Source: Spodoptera frugiperda (Eukaryota; Arthropoda; Insecta; Lepidoptera; Noctuidae). Taken from it: 64,000 nt of DNA. The notes below the pieces were generated by a model. It worked only from the letters and a program-made list of their open reading frames with translations. It did no database searches and was not told the origin of the DNA. The position numbers were made by a program, and so were the translations under genes. The DNA lies in the NCBI RefSeq assembly GCF_023101765.2, contig NC_064221.1, positions 10,473,465-10,537,464 on the forward strand. The letters run 5' to 3'. The first letter of the stretch is position 1, and the number at the start of each line of letters is the position of its first letter. Below are positions 55,628 through 64,000 of the stretch, one piece after another.

Positions 55628-56049
55628 ACTAGTAGCTATTTATGTATGTTTCTTCTACTCTGTAGATTAAGTTATTGCATATTTAGTTCTGATTATCACA
55701 ACATTATAAACGAATTGTTACTAGGAATACATAAATTGATAAATAATAAATCATCTGATATTCCTGTTTTAGCGTCTAGGTACTGAATGTACGGCAATAC
55801 ATCACCAACGACCAGCGTCCCAATTAGGAACAATTTGCTGCCCATTAACTAATCGATGTGTGCGGAACTATTCACTGCCAGCTGACGTATGTGCGCCTGG
55901 TAATGCGAGTCACGTGGATTGGATTAAAAGGGGTTTGTTTGTAGCTTCAAGCTTGTTCCTTCCTTGGTAAGGCAGGCATGTACTAACATAGATTATATGT
56001 TTTATCAACTCTAGTAATGTGTGAACCCAACTTACTTAATATACAAGCA
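55628..56049. other. Unassigned non-coding stretch
   Basis: Nothing is recognised. Confidence 0.35.
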
Positions 56050-56280
56050 TGGAAACACCAGAGAGAGGCGTTACAATTGCGTTGCCGGCCTTTTGACGGT
56101 TGAGCATTTAAGGGTTGTTGGGGTATCGGGGATTGGGAAGATGGGGAAGGGGGAATTGGGCGTCCGGTAATCTCACTCACACAACGAAACACAAGCGTTG
56201 TTTCACGTCGGTTTTCTGTGAGGCCGTGGTATCACTCCGGTCGAGCCAGCCCATTCGTGCCGAAACATGGCTCTCCCACA
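56050..56280 (+). repeat. Unclassified dispersed repeat D, 3' part
   Basis: GCGTTGCCGGCCTTTTGACG, TTAAGGGTTGTTGGGGTATC, CACAACGAAACACAAGCGTT, TTTTCTGTGAGGCCGTGGTA and CATGGCTCTCCCACA at the end. Confidence 0.8.
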
Positions 56281-56603
56281 CTTAACTCAGCTGACCAATT
56301 ACCAGGCTATCAGAATTCCAAAGAAGTACCTACGTGATATTTTTCGCTCGTGTGTAATATCAACCAATAGATCAGCATGCACGCATGATTGGCGTCTGCA
56401 AAGGTCTTGCACGGTCTGTCGCGCAACTGTCCGCATTGCACACTGCATAGTTGCAGTGTTAAACGATGCATCATGATTGAAAACCAATTCACTCATTGTA
56501 TCAGTCTATGTAAAATTACTACCATATTCCATATAACATAGATATATGTAACTAGGAGGCAACCACAAAGAGGTTTGACAAGGAAACTCTCATCTCTCAA
56601 ATA
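56281..56603. other. Spacer between inverted repeat D copies
   Basis: 323 bp without a recognised family. The overlapping short frames here on both strands are not convincing. A variant of the RGTACYAGG motif (TTACCAGGCTATCAGAATT) lies at about 56297-56316. Confidence 0.4.
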
Positions 56604-56880
56604 AGTGTGGGACAGCCATGCTGCGGCACAAATAGGCTGGCTGGTGTGATACCACGGCCTCACAGAAAACCGATGTCAAACAACGCTTGCGCTGTGTTTC
56701 GTTGTTTGAGTGAGGTTACCAGAGAATATTTCCCCCAAATATTGGAAAATTACCCCCTTTCCCAATCCCCGAATCCCAAAAGGCCGGCAACGCATTTGTA
56801 AGCGGAAGACGGATCACTTGATGGTGGCGAATAGCACCGCCCATGGACGTCCGTAACACCAGAGCAATCACAGATGCGTA
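56604..56880 (-). repeat. Unclassified dispersed repeat D, inverted relative to 56050-56280
   Basis: GTGTGGGACAGCCATGCTGC, ACCACGGCCTCACAGAAAAC, GAGTGAGGTTACCAGAGAAT, AAAGGCCGGCAACGCATTTG. Beyond 56806 the head is duplicated in the other orientation (GACGGATCACTTGATGGTGG, then GCCCATGGACGTCCGTAACA). Confidence 0.75.
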
Positions 56881-57030
56881 GCCAGCAGTTTAAAAAGGAT
56901 GTCGAGCACAGCTAATTCCACAGTTTTGCCGTGTGAGGCAGAGAGTTGCTAATCTTTGAATTAATCAATTCTGAGTCACCCAAGCGCAGGCTCCCTCCTT
57001 ACTTACTTACATTTAGACTTAAATAAACCC

Positions 57031-57300
57031 CTCGACTGCCTCGTTAGCCGAGTGGTTGCAAGTGCGACTGCCGGGCAAGGGGTATCGGGTTCGATTCCCG
57101 GGTTGGGCGAAGTAATACTGGGCTTTTTTCGGTTTTTCGAAAATTTCTCAGTCGTAGCACGGAGTCTGGAAAAGTGCCCGGTATATGGCAATAGGCTCAC
57201 CACCTATTACATGGGACTTACAACATAAATTGTGAAATGTGGGTGTTCATTGGCATTATGTGCCATAATGTGCACCTTTGCCTACCCCTTCGGGGATTAA
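57031..57300 (+). mobile_element. tRNA-derived SINE, family B, best-preserved head
   Basis: The tRNA-like head is clear: CTCGTTAGCCGAGTGGTTGC (A-box), then GGGTTCGATTCCCGGGTTGG (B-box, perfect GGTTCGATTCC core). The body includes ATATGGCAATAGGCTCACCA and ends CTACCCCTTCGGGGATTAAG. The A- and B-boxes could drive pol III transcription. Confidence 0.88.
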
Positions 57301-57660
57301 GCCCCATTCGACTAGATATAAATCCAGGTCACTATGAAACCTAATACCATCTAAATATAGGTTTCGGTGTGATAAACAAAGCAATCAATGGTCATAACAG
57401 TAGTAGATCACAGCCAGACTCGTAATATCGAAACGTGTGGTACATTAGTGCCATGTGTTTCGTATCGACTTACAATATGACGCGTGTACTGTCCAGAATA
57501 CTTTTAATACATTTTTATTGCAAGGAGAACCTCTGATATATTTCTGGTTGTTGAATGAGGGAACAGAAATGGGCAATGTGGTAAATCTGTTCAACGAGTT
57601 GTATTTTCTTGAATTTTCTTGAAGGTTAAATAAAGTAAGAACCACAGCTTGTATGACGTC

Positions 57661-57747
57661 CGGAGCTGCGGACTGCCTAGCAGGTTAACGCGGCTGCGGC
57701 TCGAAAAACCGGAGTAGTAACGGGGTGGTTTTTAGTCAGTAAGAGTG
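57661..57747 (+). repeat. Family A, 5' half only
   Basis: CGGAGCTGCGGACTGCCTAG to TTTTTAGTCAGTAAGAGTG, then it breaks off exactly where the next element starts. The missing 3' half is not found on the far side of that element. Confidence 0.7.
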
Positions 57748-58040
57748 CTTTGCTACCTAAGATGTTCTATGCTACGTTGCTGTAAATGCGTTTGGCTTCC
57801 ACCAATAAGATTCTTTGGTACACATAGCTCAGTACTGGTGGACTCAGCTAAGCTATGTTTTTTTTATATGGAAAGATGCGTACTATAGATGCGTGCTATG
57901 GATGGTTTCCCTACTATCGATACATCGCATACTCGAGCTGTGTATCTTCTTCGCACAGCTACATAGCTTAATCAAATAGTTTCACAGTTTATAGCTATTA
58001 CATCTTCGTAGCATAGCTACATAGCATATCTCTGGTGCAT
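57746..58040. mobile_element. MITE-like element with imperfect inverted ends
   Basis: The left end contains TGCTACCTAAGATGTTCTAT and GCTACG. The right end reads CGTAGCATAGCTACATAGCA, whose reverse complement shares TGCTA...CTATGCTACG with the left. The interior has repeated short GCTATG/CATAGC units. A relative of the right half is at 25095-25172. Confidence 0.45.
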
Positions 58041-58405
58041 ATGATCCCCTACATTTTTGCAAAATTACAAAATGCGATATCATTATATTTATAACCATTC
58101 ATCATAAAATATCTCCGAATATTTACCTAAATAGAAATACCACTTATAAACAGGAAAACCAACAAATAAATCTGTACAAATATATCTTTATCGATCGGAT
58201 CAAAGATAACATGATATATTGCGCATACGACTTACTATTTTTACTCCTATCATATCGAATGATTTATCATTTCTTCTATTGATTACCTACAATAGTGTAA
58301 ATGACATCAGTCACTTGAATCAATTTTTATTTTCGTATCTGTTTATGACACCAAGGACACAACGGGTGAGAATATTAGATACTGTTTTTTTTTATATAAA
58401 ACGTT

Positions 58406-58592
58406 GCCCCACACTAGAATTTTCTCCTGTATCGTAGTTGCGTTTACAAACATACAAGTTCACATACACATGACACCCAGACCCGACACAACAATTTGTG
58501 GATCACACAGAGTTGCTTCGTGCGGGAATCGAACCCGCTACACATTGCACGGCAGCCAGTTGCCCGGCAGCCACCGTGCTAACCGTGCAGTC
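58406..58592 (-). mobile_element. tRNA-derived SINE, family F
   Basis: On the minus strand: ACTGCACGGTTAGCACGGTG, B-box AGCGGGTTCGATTCCCGCAC, then TGTTGTGTCGGGTCTGGGTG and ATACAGGAGAAAATTCTAGT. It has the best B-box of the F copies. Confidence 0.8.
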
Positions 58593-58640
58593 TACGATAA
58601 AACTTTTCATATAGACTAGTTTCAAGCGATACTAGGAGCT

Positions 58641-58684
58641 CATATTCATGAAGAGCATTCCACGGAATGTTCCTCATGAATATG
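58641..58684. repeat. Near-perfect 21-bp inverted repeat, 2-bp spacer
   Basis: CATATTCATGAAGAGCATTC (plus C) faces GGAATGTTCCTCATGAATAT (plus G) with two mismatches. It follows a motif variant GATACTAGGAGCTCATATTC that overlaps its left arm. Confidence 0.8.
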
Positions 58685-58712
58685 AACATGATACTCGCGC
58701 AACACACTTAAT

Positions 58713-58934
58713 CCTTGTATTCATGGTAAACATTTTAGCAACATGGTTGGATAAAACATGTTGCGGGCAACACTTGTGTTGCGGAGTTGATCGCTTCATG
58801 CTACACAGTTGACGCCCGGCGAGCGAAAACATCAGTTTATATTAGTTTAAACAAAGTTTCCAGCAGCATTCTCGCTATTCATCAACAACGTTGATCAACT
58901 GTTGCTAAGCAAAATGTTTACCATGAATACGAGG
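58713..58934. mobile_element. MITE-like element, 222 bp, inverted ends
   Basis: The left end CCTTGTATTCATGGTAAACA (then TTTTAGCAACA) is the reverse complement of the right end TGTTGCTAAGCAAAATGTTT (then ACCATGAATACGAGG), apart from a small indel and one mismatch. The interior is rich in GCAACA/TGTTGC repeats. There is no coding capacity. Confidence 0.65.
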
Positions 58935-59585
58935 CTTTATGTGAATGGGAAGAAAAACATGATAATTAATTTAGTATGTCTCACTAAAGTTATAATACAA
59001 ATTTCAGTCACCTACTTAATTTAATTAGCTCTAACAAGGCGAGACAAAATATTATACTTTTCACAGAACTCCAAATTTTGGTATAGTTTAAAACTTGTAA
59101 AATGTTTCCCACATTCCAATATCATCATTACATGATTTCTATCATAAATCAGAGCTCGTATTTGGCACATGGGCAAGACATAAATAATTCAATTCGAAGA
59201 ACATGGACCCTCGGCACTCGGTAGGAACTCTGCAATTGCTTACGAGCCACTAAATTATGCTCAAACATCCGTATAGCTGGTTTGTTTGCTCATACAACTG
59301 GCGTATGACCTGTATCGTTGGGAACTAAACTCCTGTTTTAGTATGCGCTCCTGGTATTTTAATTTTAGTTCCTGTAGACTGATAGGTTGGACTGCTCGAG
59401 AAAATTACTCTTCCACGTGCAAATAAATCATTAGAAACTATTTACTGACTGACTGACACAGCCTTGACTGAGTATACAGTTGAACAACTGACAGATAAAT
59501 GTAGGACACTGAAATTCACAGTGACAGTTAAAAAAATCAACTTTACTCGAAGTAAGAGAAGAATTGTTTTTTTTTCTAGCATCAA
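58935..59585. other. AT-rich non-coding stretch
   Basis: Nothing is recognised, apart from a minus-strand motif variant at 59343-59358. Confidence 0.4.
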
Positions 59586-59785
59586 AACTAACAATATCTA
59601 CTTATTAGGTAAGGGACTGGCTTCTGCCTGCGGCTTCGCTTGCGTGACCGTTGGACCGAAAGTATCCTATCACCCAAGTCAGCTCATACCCTGTCTGTAT
59701 ACCAAATTTTATCAAAATCCGTTCAGTAGTTTCAGCGTGATTGACGAACAAACATCAAAATAAACTTTCACATTTATAATAGTTA
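59586..59785 (-). repeat. Dispersed repeat I
   Basis: CGGCTTCGCTTGCGTGACCG, TATACCAAATTTTATCAAAA, TCCGTTCAGTAGTTTCAGCG and TTTCACATTTATAATAGT. It is the opposite-strand relative of 34085-34260, with a longer 3' part. Confidence 0.6.
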
Positions 59786-60099
59786 TAAGATTGTGTTGTA
59801 TTATTTAAAAAAATATAAAAACTCTATGTAAATTAATATGGAGTGCTTATTAAACAAATATTATGGCACCAAGGTTTGCTTGAAAAACATTACTTAATTA
59901 TATTTGCATACTTAAGACTTAAAATAATAATGTTTACAACCGCACCCACGCTTACCAAGATCCGTGGGAGTGTTTACAAATAAAAACAAAAATCTTGAAA
60001 AGAATCTGGTACTAGCACTCAATATATTATTATTTTATTTTGTAGTCTACAAAATAAGAATTCAATGTACGTGGATACAATAAAATATTACAGATAGAT

Positions 60100-60246
60100 G
60101 ATCGAGCAGATGTATCACCTGATGGTAAGCAACCGCCGCCCATGGACACCCGAAACACCTTTGGCGGTTAGGAGTTTAAGGGTTGTTGGGGGAATCTGGG
60201 ATTGTGAAGTTTGGGGATGGGAGTAACTGGGCCTCCGACAACCTCT
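60100..60246 (+). repeat. Unclassified dispersed repeat D, left arm
   Basis: ATCACCTGATGGTAAGCAAC, CGCCCATGGACACCCGAAAC, GTTTAAGGGTTGTTGGGGGA, GGGCCTCCGACAACCTC. Confidence 0.75.
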
Positions 60247-60320
60247 AAAAGTCGTCAAAGAATGAAGTGTCCGAACCGATACGACCAAACCTTCAAGGAA
60301 AGAGCGTATTCCTTTTTATA

Positions 60321-60388
60321 AGGCTTGCAACGCATCTGTGATTCCTCTGGTGTTGCGGGTCTCCATCGGCGGCGCTGATCGCTTACTT
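60321..60388 (-). repeat. Unclassified dispersed repeat D, inverted right arm
   Basis: GGCTTGCAACGCATCTGTGA, CTCTGGTGTTGCGGGTCTCC and GGCGCTGATCGCTTACTTAC. With 60100-60246 it forms an inverted pair around 75 bp. Confidence 0.7.
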
Positions 60389-61119
60389 ACTATTACATAA
60401 AAAGTGTAATAAATTGACCCCTACGCGTATTTTTTTTAATGAGACCTTAATTCAGTCGTTGTTTCATTAGTTCTAATCACAAAAAGAAGTGGCATATCAG
60501 ATAGACTAATCAATAAACTGATAGTTTAAAAATAGTTTTTATCATATTTTTAACAAGGTGTAAATTAATTTGTTAGATAAACACAATTAAAATAAGCAAT
60601 ATTATCACTTTTTAATAGAATTTATTCATTCAAGATTCGATTAAAGACTCAATAATTAAATTTATTAATTCAACATTTGTAATGTAATAAAATAAATAGC
60701 AATTTAATTTATTGCTATGTTATTGTTATAAGTTATTAATAGGACAAGAATATTATAACAGAATGCCAATAAACCTGTTTGTTTGTACAAAAACATACTC
60801 ATTTTAGGTTTTTTTGTCTATAACAAAGATTTCTGCTGTAGGTAAAGTACGATGTAGAAAACCGCAGGAGAGAAAAACTAAACAATTGTTCATTAGTTGT
60901 TATGTTATTATATTATTTCCTTGTACATAATAACAATAAGTACTATTTCTTTGCTATGTGACTTCATATTTTTCTAAGAAATGCCAACAGCTAAAAACAA
61001 TGAAACGAGGATGGGTGGCAAATGTGCAGGCGTGGCGGATTACCTGAAGGTAAGTGGCCAGACATCCATGATGCAAGGCCAAAGGAGTAACAAGGTGAGG
61101 TGCTTTGCCAGCAACCTTT
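60389..61119. other. AT-rich non-coding stretch
   Basis: No gene is recognised. The 61000-61115 part is less AT-rich, and short frames run through it on both strands into the following repeat. Confidence 0.4.
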
Positions 61120-61244
61120 TTAAGTGTGGGAGAGCCATGCTTCAGTACGAATGGGCCGGCTCGACCGGAGTGATACCACGGCCTCACAGAAAACCGACGT
61201 GAAACAACGCTAGCGTTGTGTTTCGTTGTGTGAGTGAGGTTATG
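61120..61244 (-). repeat. Unclassified dispersed repeat D, 3' part
   Basis: AAGTGTGGGAGAGCCATGCT, GGGCCGGCTCGACCGGAGTG, ATACCACGGCCTCACAGAAA, GTTTCGTTGTGTGAGTGAGG. Confidence 0.8.
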
Positions 61245-61315
61245 GTTTCATTTTTGATTGACAGGCCTTGTCTGGTTTGTTTCTACACAATAATCTATTA
61301 CGCATACTAATTATA
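61245..61315. repeat. Left copy of a direct repeat flanking LINE ends
   Basis: GTTTCATTTTTGATTGACAG begins this copy. A diverged direct copy is at 62021-62095. Confidence 0.75.
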
Positions 61316-61326
61316 ACAGCATCTAA

Positions 61327-61545
61327 GTTTTTTTGTCGGGTAAAATCCTCATAGACTTCCTCCGCCCGGGGAAAGGCGGAGGGGTATGCCGAACTCTTAC
61401 CGGCTAAAACGCCCCGGTGTCTTTTCAGCACGTGATCGTGGGGGGCGCGAGAGTCCAGATTCTTCTACAGCCCCATAACACATGACGGCCAGGTCTGTCC
61501 TGACCTCATTTCTGGCACGGAGTAGTAAGTTAGGACTAACAGCAT
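61327..61545 (-). repeat. Second R1-like LINE 3' end (family K)
   Basis: TCGGGTAAAATCCTCATAGA, CTTCCTCCGCCCGGGGAAAG, CCGAACTCTTACCGGCTAAA and CACGTGATCGTGGGGGGCGC. It has the same layout as family A but diverged sequence, so probably a sister LINE family. Confidence 0.55.
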
Positions 61546-61671
61546 TTAGCCTAACCTAACAGCATCTAGCCTACGGGTTGGTGAACGGCCGCGAGGTCCT
61601 TCCAGTTAACCTGACCAACAACCACAAGCTTCTCCAGATTGTCATTTACGCGGGTTGGGTTTTTACGCGTG

Positions 61672-61909
61672 CGCGTCGCGTTACGTGTGCACCTCAATAA
61701 GCTATCAGATCACCACAGACGGGGCCCAGTAGGACTGATGCCTGATACGGAGCTGCGGACTACCTAGCGGGTTTACCGGGGCTCCGGTTCGAAAAGCAGG
61801 AGTAGGAACGGGGTGGTTTTAAGTCAGTAGGAGTCTGACACTCCCTCCCGCCTCGCCCAAGGCGAGAAAAGTCATTGGATGATTATCCACCTAAAAAAAA
61901 AAAAAAAAA
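61672..61909 (+). mobile_element. R1-type LINE 3' end (family A) with poly-A tail
   Basis: It starts in the 3' UTR (CACCACAGACGGGGCCCAGT, then AGGACTGATGCCTGAT). It continues CGGAGCTGCGGACTACCTAG and ends in 17 A after GATTATCCACCT. The intact poly-A indicates a recent insertion. Confidence 0.85.
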
Positions 61910-62020
61910 GGATTTTTACGCGTAATGTGCCTAAAATACGTCAGTATTCGAATAATAATGATATTAAAATATTATACAAAAACCAGTATTTACCACTTGA
62001 AGAAATGCTTGCTTAGTTTA

Positions 62021-62095
62021 GTTTCATTTTTGATTGACAAGCCATGCCTGGTTAGTTTCTATACATTAATCTTTTCCACATAGGTACTAATTATA
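62021..62095. repeat. Right copy of the direct repeat flanking LINE ends
   Basis: GTTTCATTTTTGATTGACAA, GCCATGCCTGGTTAGTTTCT and TACTAATTATAAATGATCTA. It is diverged from 61245-61315. Confidence 0.75.
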
Positions 62096-62184
62096 AATGA
62101 TCTATAATGTAAAAATCTTAGAACCATGACTGATGAGAAGCAGGTGTTCCATTTCTTATTATTTTTGGTACTTGAAACTACACT

Positions 62185-62325
62185 ACAATATTAGACTAGT
62201 TCTCATTCTATTAATACATTATGCGCATTGGTCTACTTCAAAAGAGGATTCGAAATCTTGATTTGAAAGCGCCACTGCTTAGGGCTGGGGCGTCAGTGTA
62301 AAGCGAGATTAAGAAATCTTAAAAT
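62185..62325 (+). repeat. Local duplication, copy 1
   Basis: ACAATATTAGACTAGTTCTC, then CGAAATCTTGATTTGAAAGC and GCCACTGCTTAGGGCTGGGG. Copy 2 is at 62525-62658. Confidence 0.9.
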
Positions 62326-62524
62326 GGTTTTATAGTTTGTCACGTGTAAACATGTGGCAACAGCGGGTACTATTAGTCGGTAATAAAAGGCCAGATGTTC
62401 TGTTTTCCAAAACAAATCAAAATTATATTTGGTGTTTACTAGGGCATCATAAGTGATTAGTGTTGATATTAGTATAACCCGAGCGAGTCATAAACTTTAA
62501 TGACCGATTACCAATTGAACAGCA

Positions 62525-62658
62525 ACAATATTAGACTAGTTTCATTCTATTAATACATTATCGCATTATCTACTTCAAAACAGGTCGAAATCTTGATTTG
62601 AAAGCGCCACTGCTTAGGGTAGGGTGTCAGTGTAAGCGAGATAAAGAAATATTAAAAT
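62525..62658 (+). repeat. Local duplication, copy 2
   Basis: It matches copy 1 with small indels (GTTTCATTCTATTAATACAT, CGCCACTGCTTAGGGTAGGG). No known family is involved. It is followed directly by a SINE F fragment (62659-62708). Confidence 0.9.
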
Positions 62659-62708
62659 GAACCCGCTACACGTTGCGCGGGAGCCGGTTACCCAGCCACC
62701 GCGCTGTC
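62659..62708 (-). repeat. SINE F fragment
   Basis: AACCCGCTACACGTTGCGCG, then GAGCCGGTTACCCAGCCACC. It covers the B-box region of the family only. Confidence 0.5.
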
Positions 62709-62921
62709 GATTTTCAAAGGATTTTCGCGCCATTTCAGTTCAATCGGAAGGCATTTTAGAATATTTGGTACCTACGGTAAAACGGAGTGAATAAGAATCT
62801 AGAAGTGAATAGAGACTAAAACCATAGATAATTGCTATTTGGTGCGGCCAGTGCGCCAGACATATGACCAAAACCGTGACTTTTTAGGTAATTAAATTTT
62901 ACGGTGCTCACAATAATAGTT

Positions 62922-63007
62922 CGGTCACTACAAATTCTTAGTAAAATAACAGATATATATATAGCACGATATAAGTATGACTTAAAATTAGTATTTCAGT
63001 ATTCGGG
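62922..63007. mobile_element. MITE-like fragment related to 11149-11275
   Basis: AGCACGATATAAGTATGACT and TAGTATTTCAGTATTCGGGC match the right half of the element at 11149-11275. The left arm is decayed (CTACAAATTCTTAG). Confidence 0.5.
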
Positions 63008-63375
63008 CGATAATTTTACATATTTGCTTAAGTATGTGTGGTTTACAATACATAGTGTATAGAGAAAAGCTCTACTAGTTTCGAGTCACAGATTGACTCT
63101 TGCGAGCGTAGACGTGGCGACATTGCGCAGCCTATTTGTAAGCGTCGCGTGAGTAAACCGTGATTTTTAGTTAATTTAGTATGTCCCACGATAGTTATTA
63201 TAAAACTATAGTGTATAGAGGCACGAAGTACACACTTACTAAGGAAAATATACGAATTATATTAGTCTATAAATAGGTACAGACATACAATTAATAATTT
63301 TGTAATAACATTAGTTTTATTATGACACCTTTGTTTATTAATATTTTGTAATCATCTTCGAGAGGTGTGACGCAT

Positions 63376-63570
63376 GCGCAGTTGACGTCACTAAACCACT
63401 GAGTCGCGCGTCTGTGGTGGATTATAATAACTAATGTAAGTTATAACAGTAGGTACTAGGTATTTATATAATAGGGAAGATGACTGGGTCAAAAATAAAT
63501 TATTACAACTTCAATACATTTCAATACAATAAAATATTCAAAAATTAACACACTCTCATTCATAAATTTG
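63376..63570 (+). repeat. Local duplication, copy 1
   Basis: GCGCAGTTGACGTCACTAAA, CGTCTGTGGTGGATTATAAT, TAACAGTAGGTACTAGGTAT and GACTGGGTCAAAAATAAATT recur in order in the copy at 63766-64000. Confidence 0.8.
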
Positions 63571-63682
63571 ATGAACTACTTAATTTTCGATTTTTTTAGC
63601 TAAATTTCTAGAAATAAGTCTGCTATTTGACGTCAATAACTTATGACGTCATAATAGAGTATTTCATACAAAGTTATATATA

Positions 63683-63740
63683 CAGTGAAACTTGGTTAAG
63701 TGGGACCTGGATAAGTGAGAAACCTCCACAAATGGAACTC
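63683..63740 (+). mobile_element. Possible pogo/Tigger-type transposon end
   Basis: TA, then CAGTGAAACTTGGTTAAGTG and GGACCTGGATAAGTGAGAAA. It resembles the repeated TAAGTG-containing inverted ends of pogo-like DNA transposons and stands next to a TA target. The other end is not in the window. Confidence 0.35.
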
Positions 63741-63765
63741 ATACTGAGCGGTCCCTGACGCATTG

Positions 63766-64000
63766 GCGCAATTGACGTCTATTAGTAAACCACTATATCT
63801 GCGAGTCTGTGGTGGATTATTGTCGACTTAATGTAAGTTACCTCTATAACAGTAGGTACTAGCAAGTGAATTTATAATGCATAAATAGGGATAATGGCTG
63901 GGTCAAAAATTTACTTACAATTCTTATTCATTTATAACACATAACACATTGTTTTATTTCAGAATCACACCTCTTTATGTGACATAACTCTCATTCATAA
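63766..64000 (+). repeat. Local duplication, copy 2 (reaches window end)
   Basis: GCGCAATTGACGTCTATTAG, GAGTCTGTGGTGGATTATTG, TAACAGTAGGTACTAGCAAG and GGCTGGGTCAAAAATTTACT. It ends in ACTCTCATTCATAA, also present near 63552. Confidence 0.8.

Noticed and set aside
57031..57110. tRNA-like sequence considered as a tRNA gene
   Set aside because: A- and B-boxes are good, but the acceptor stem does not pair and the sequence continues into a repeated SINE body. The same applies to the heads at 17034, 55343, 38985 and 58592.
59464..59763. 99-codon open frame
   Set aside because: Its second half is the translated reverse strand of dispersed repeat I. The first half is lysine/threonine-rich, chance-like sequence.
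61552..61575. CCTAACCTAAC considered as insect telomeric repeat (TTAGG)
   Set aside because: Only two units, with no array. It lies between LINE 3' ends and is probably chance.

Overview
The window is eukaryotic nuclear DNA, most likely from a moth, and probably a noctuid. It is AT-rich, has no operons, and is packed with dispersed repeats of the kind found in Lepidoptera: tRNA-derived SINEs, 3' ends of R1-clade and other LINEs, Helitrons with TC...CTAG ends, and short inverted-repeat elements. No complete host protein-coding gene is visible. The one long open frame belongs to a retrotransposon. Recognition of repeat families is from memory and by eye; no database search was run. Strands given for unclassified repeat families are arbitrary but consistent within a family.

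Layout. Positions 1 to about 11 kb are mostly single-copy-looking AT-rich DNA with one weak candidate terminal exon near 8.7 kb and a small inverted-repeat element at 11.15 kb. From 11.8 to 31 kb, SINE and LINE fragments are dense and include decayed R1-clade coding pieces (14.7 kb), a GTCAA-type array (28.0 kb) and short hairpins. From 34 to 38.6 kb there are several LINE 3' ends, two with recognisable reverse-transcriptase C-terminal coding, then a 152-bp tandem repeat. A complete Ty1/copia retrotransposon occupies 39230-43692. It has identical-looking 207-bp LTRs, a 5-bp target duplication, a copia-type primer binding site and one intact 1277-codon gag-pol frame. From 43.7 to 50.5 kb there are candidate host first exons with mitochondrial-presequence-like N-termini, a clean MITE, and R1-type LINE ends. 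A tRNA-Val(AAC) gene at 51333-51405 is the only certain non-mobile gene. A non-autonomous Helitron (51449-53322) containing an R1-clade LINE remnant follows, then a 205-bp relative. The last 10 kb are SINEs, unclassified repeats, MITE-like elements, several local duplications and a possible pogo-type transposon end.

The observation I consider most worth following is a bipartite motif of about 20 bp, RGTACYAGGRNNNCATAMG, present on both strands at many sites that do not belong to one repeat family. Several sites lie 25-90 bp upstream of ATGs that open short basic or hydrophobic reading frames, and the motif recurs in each unit of the 152-bp tandem array. It could be a core-promoter or architectural-protein site; this is inference.
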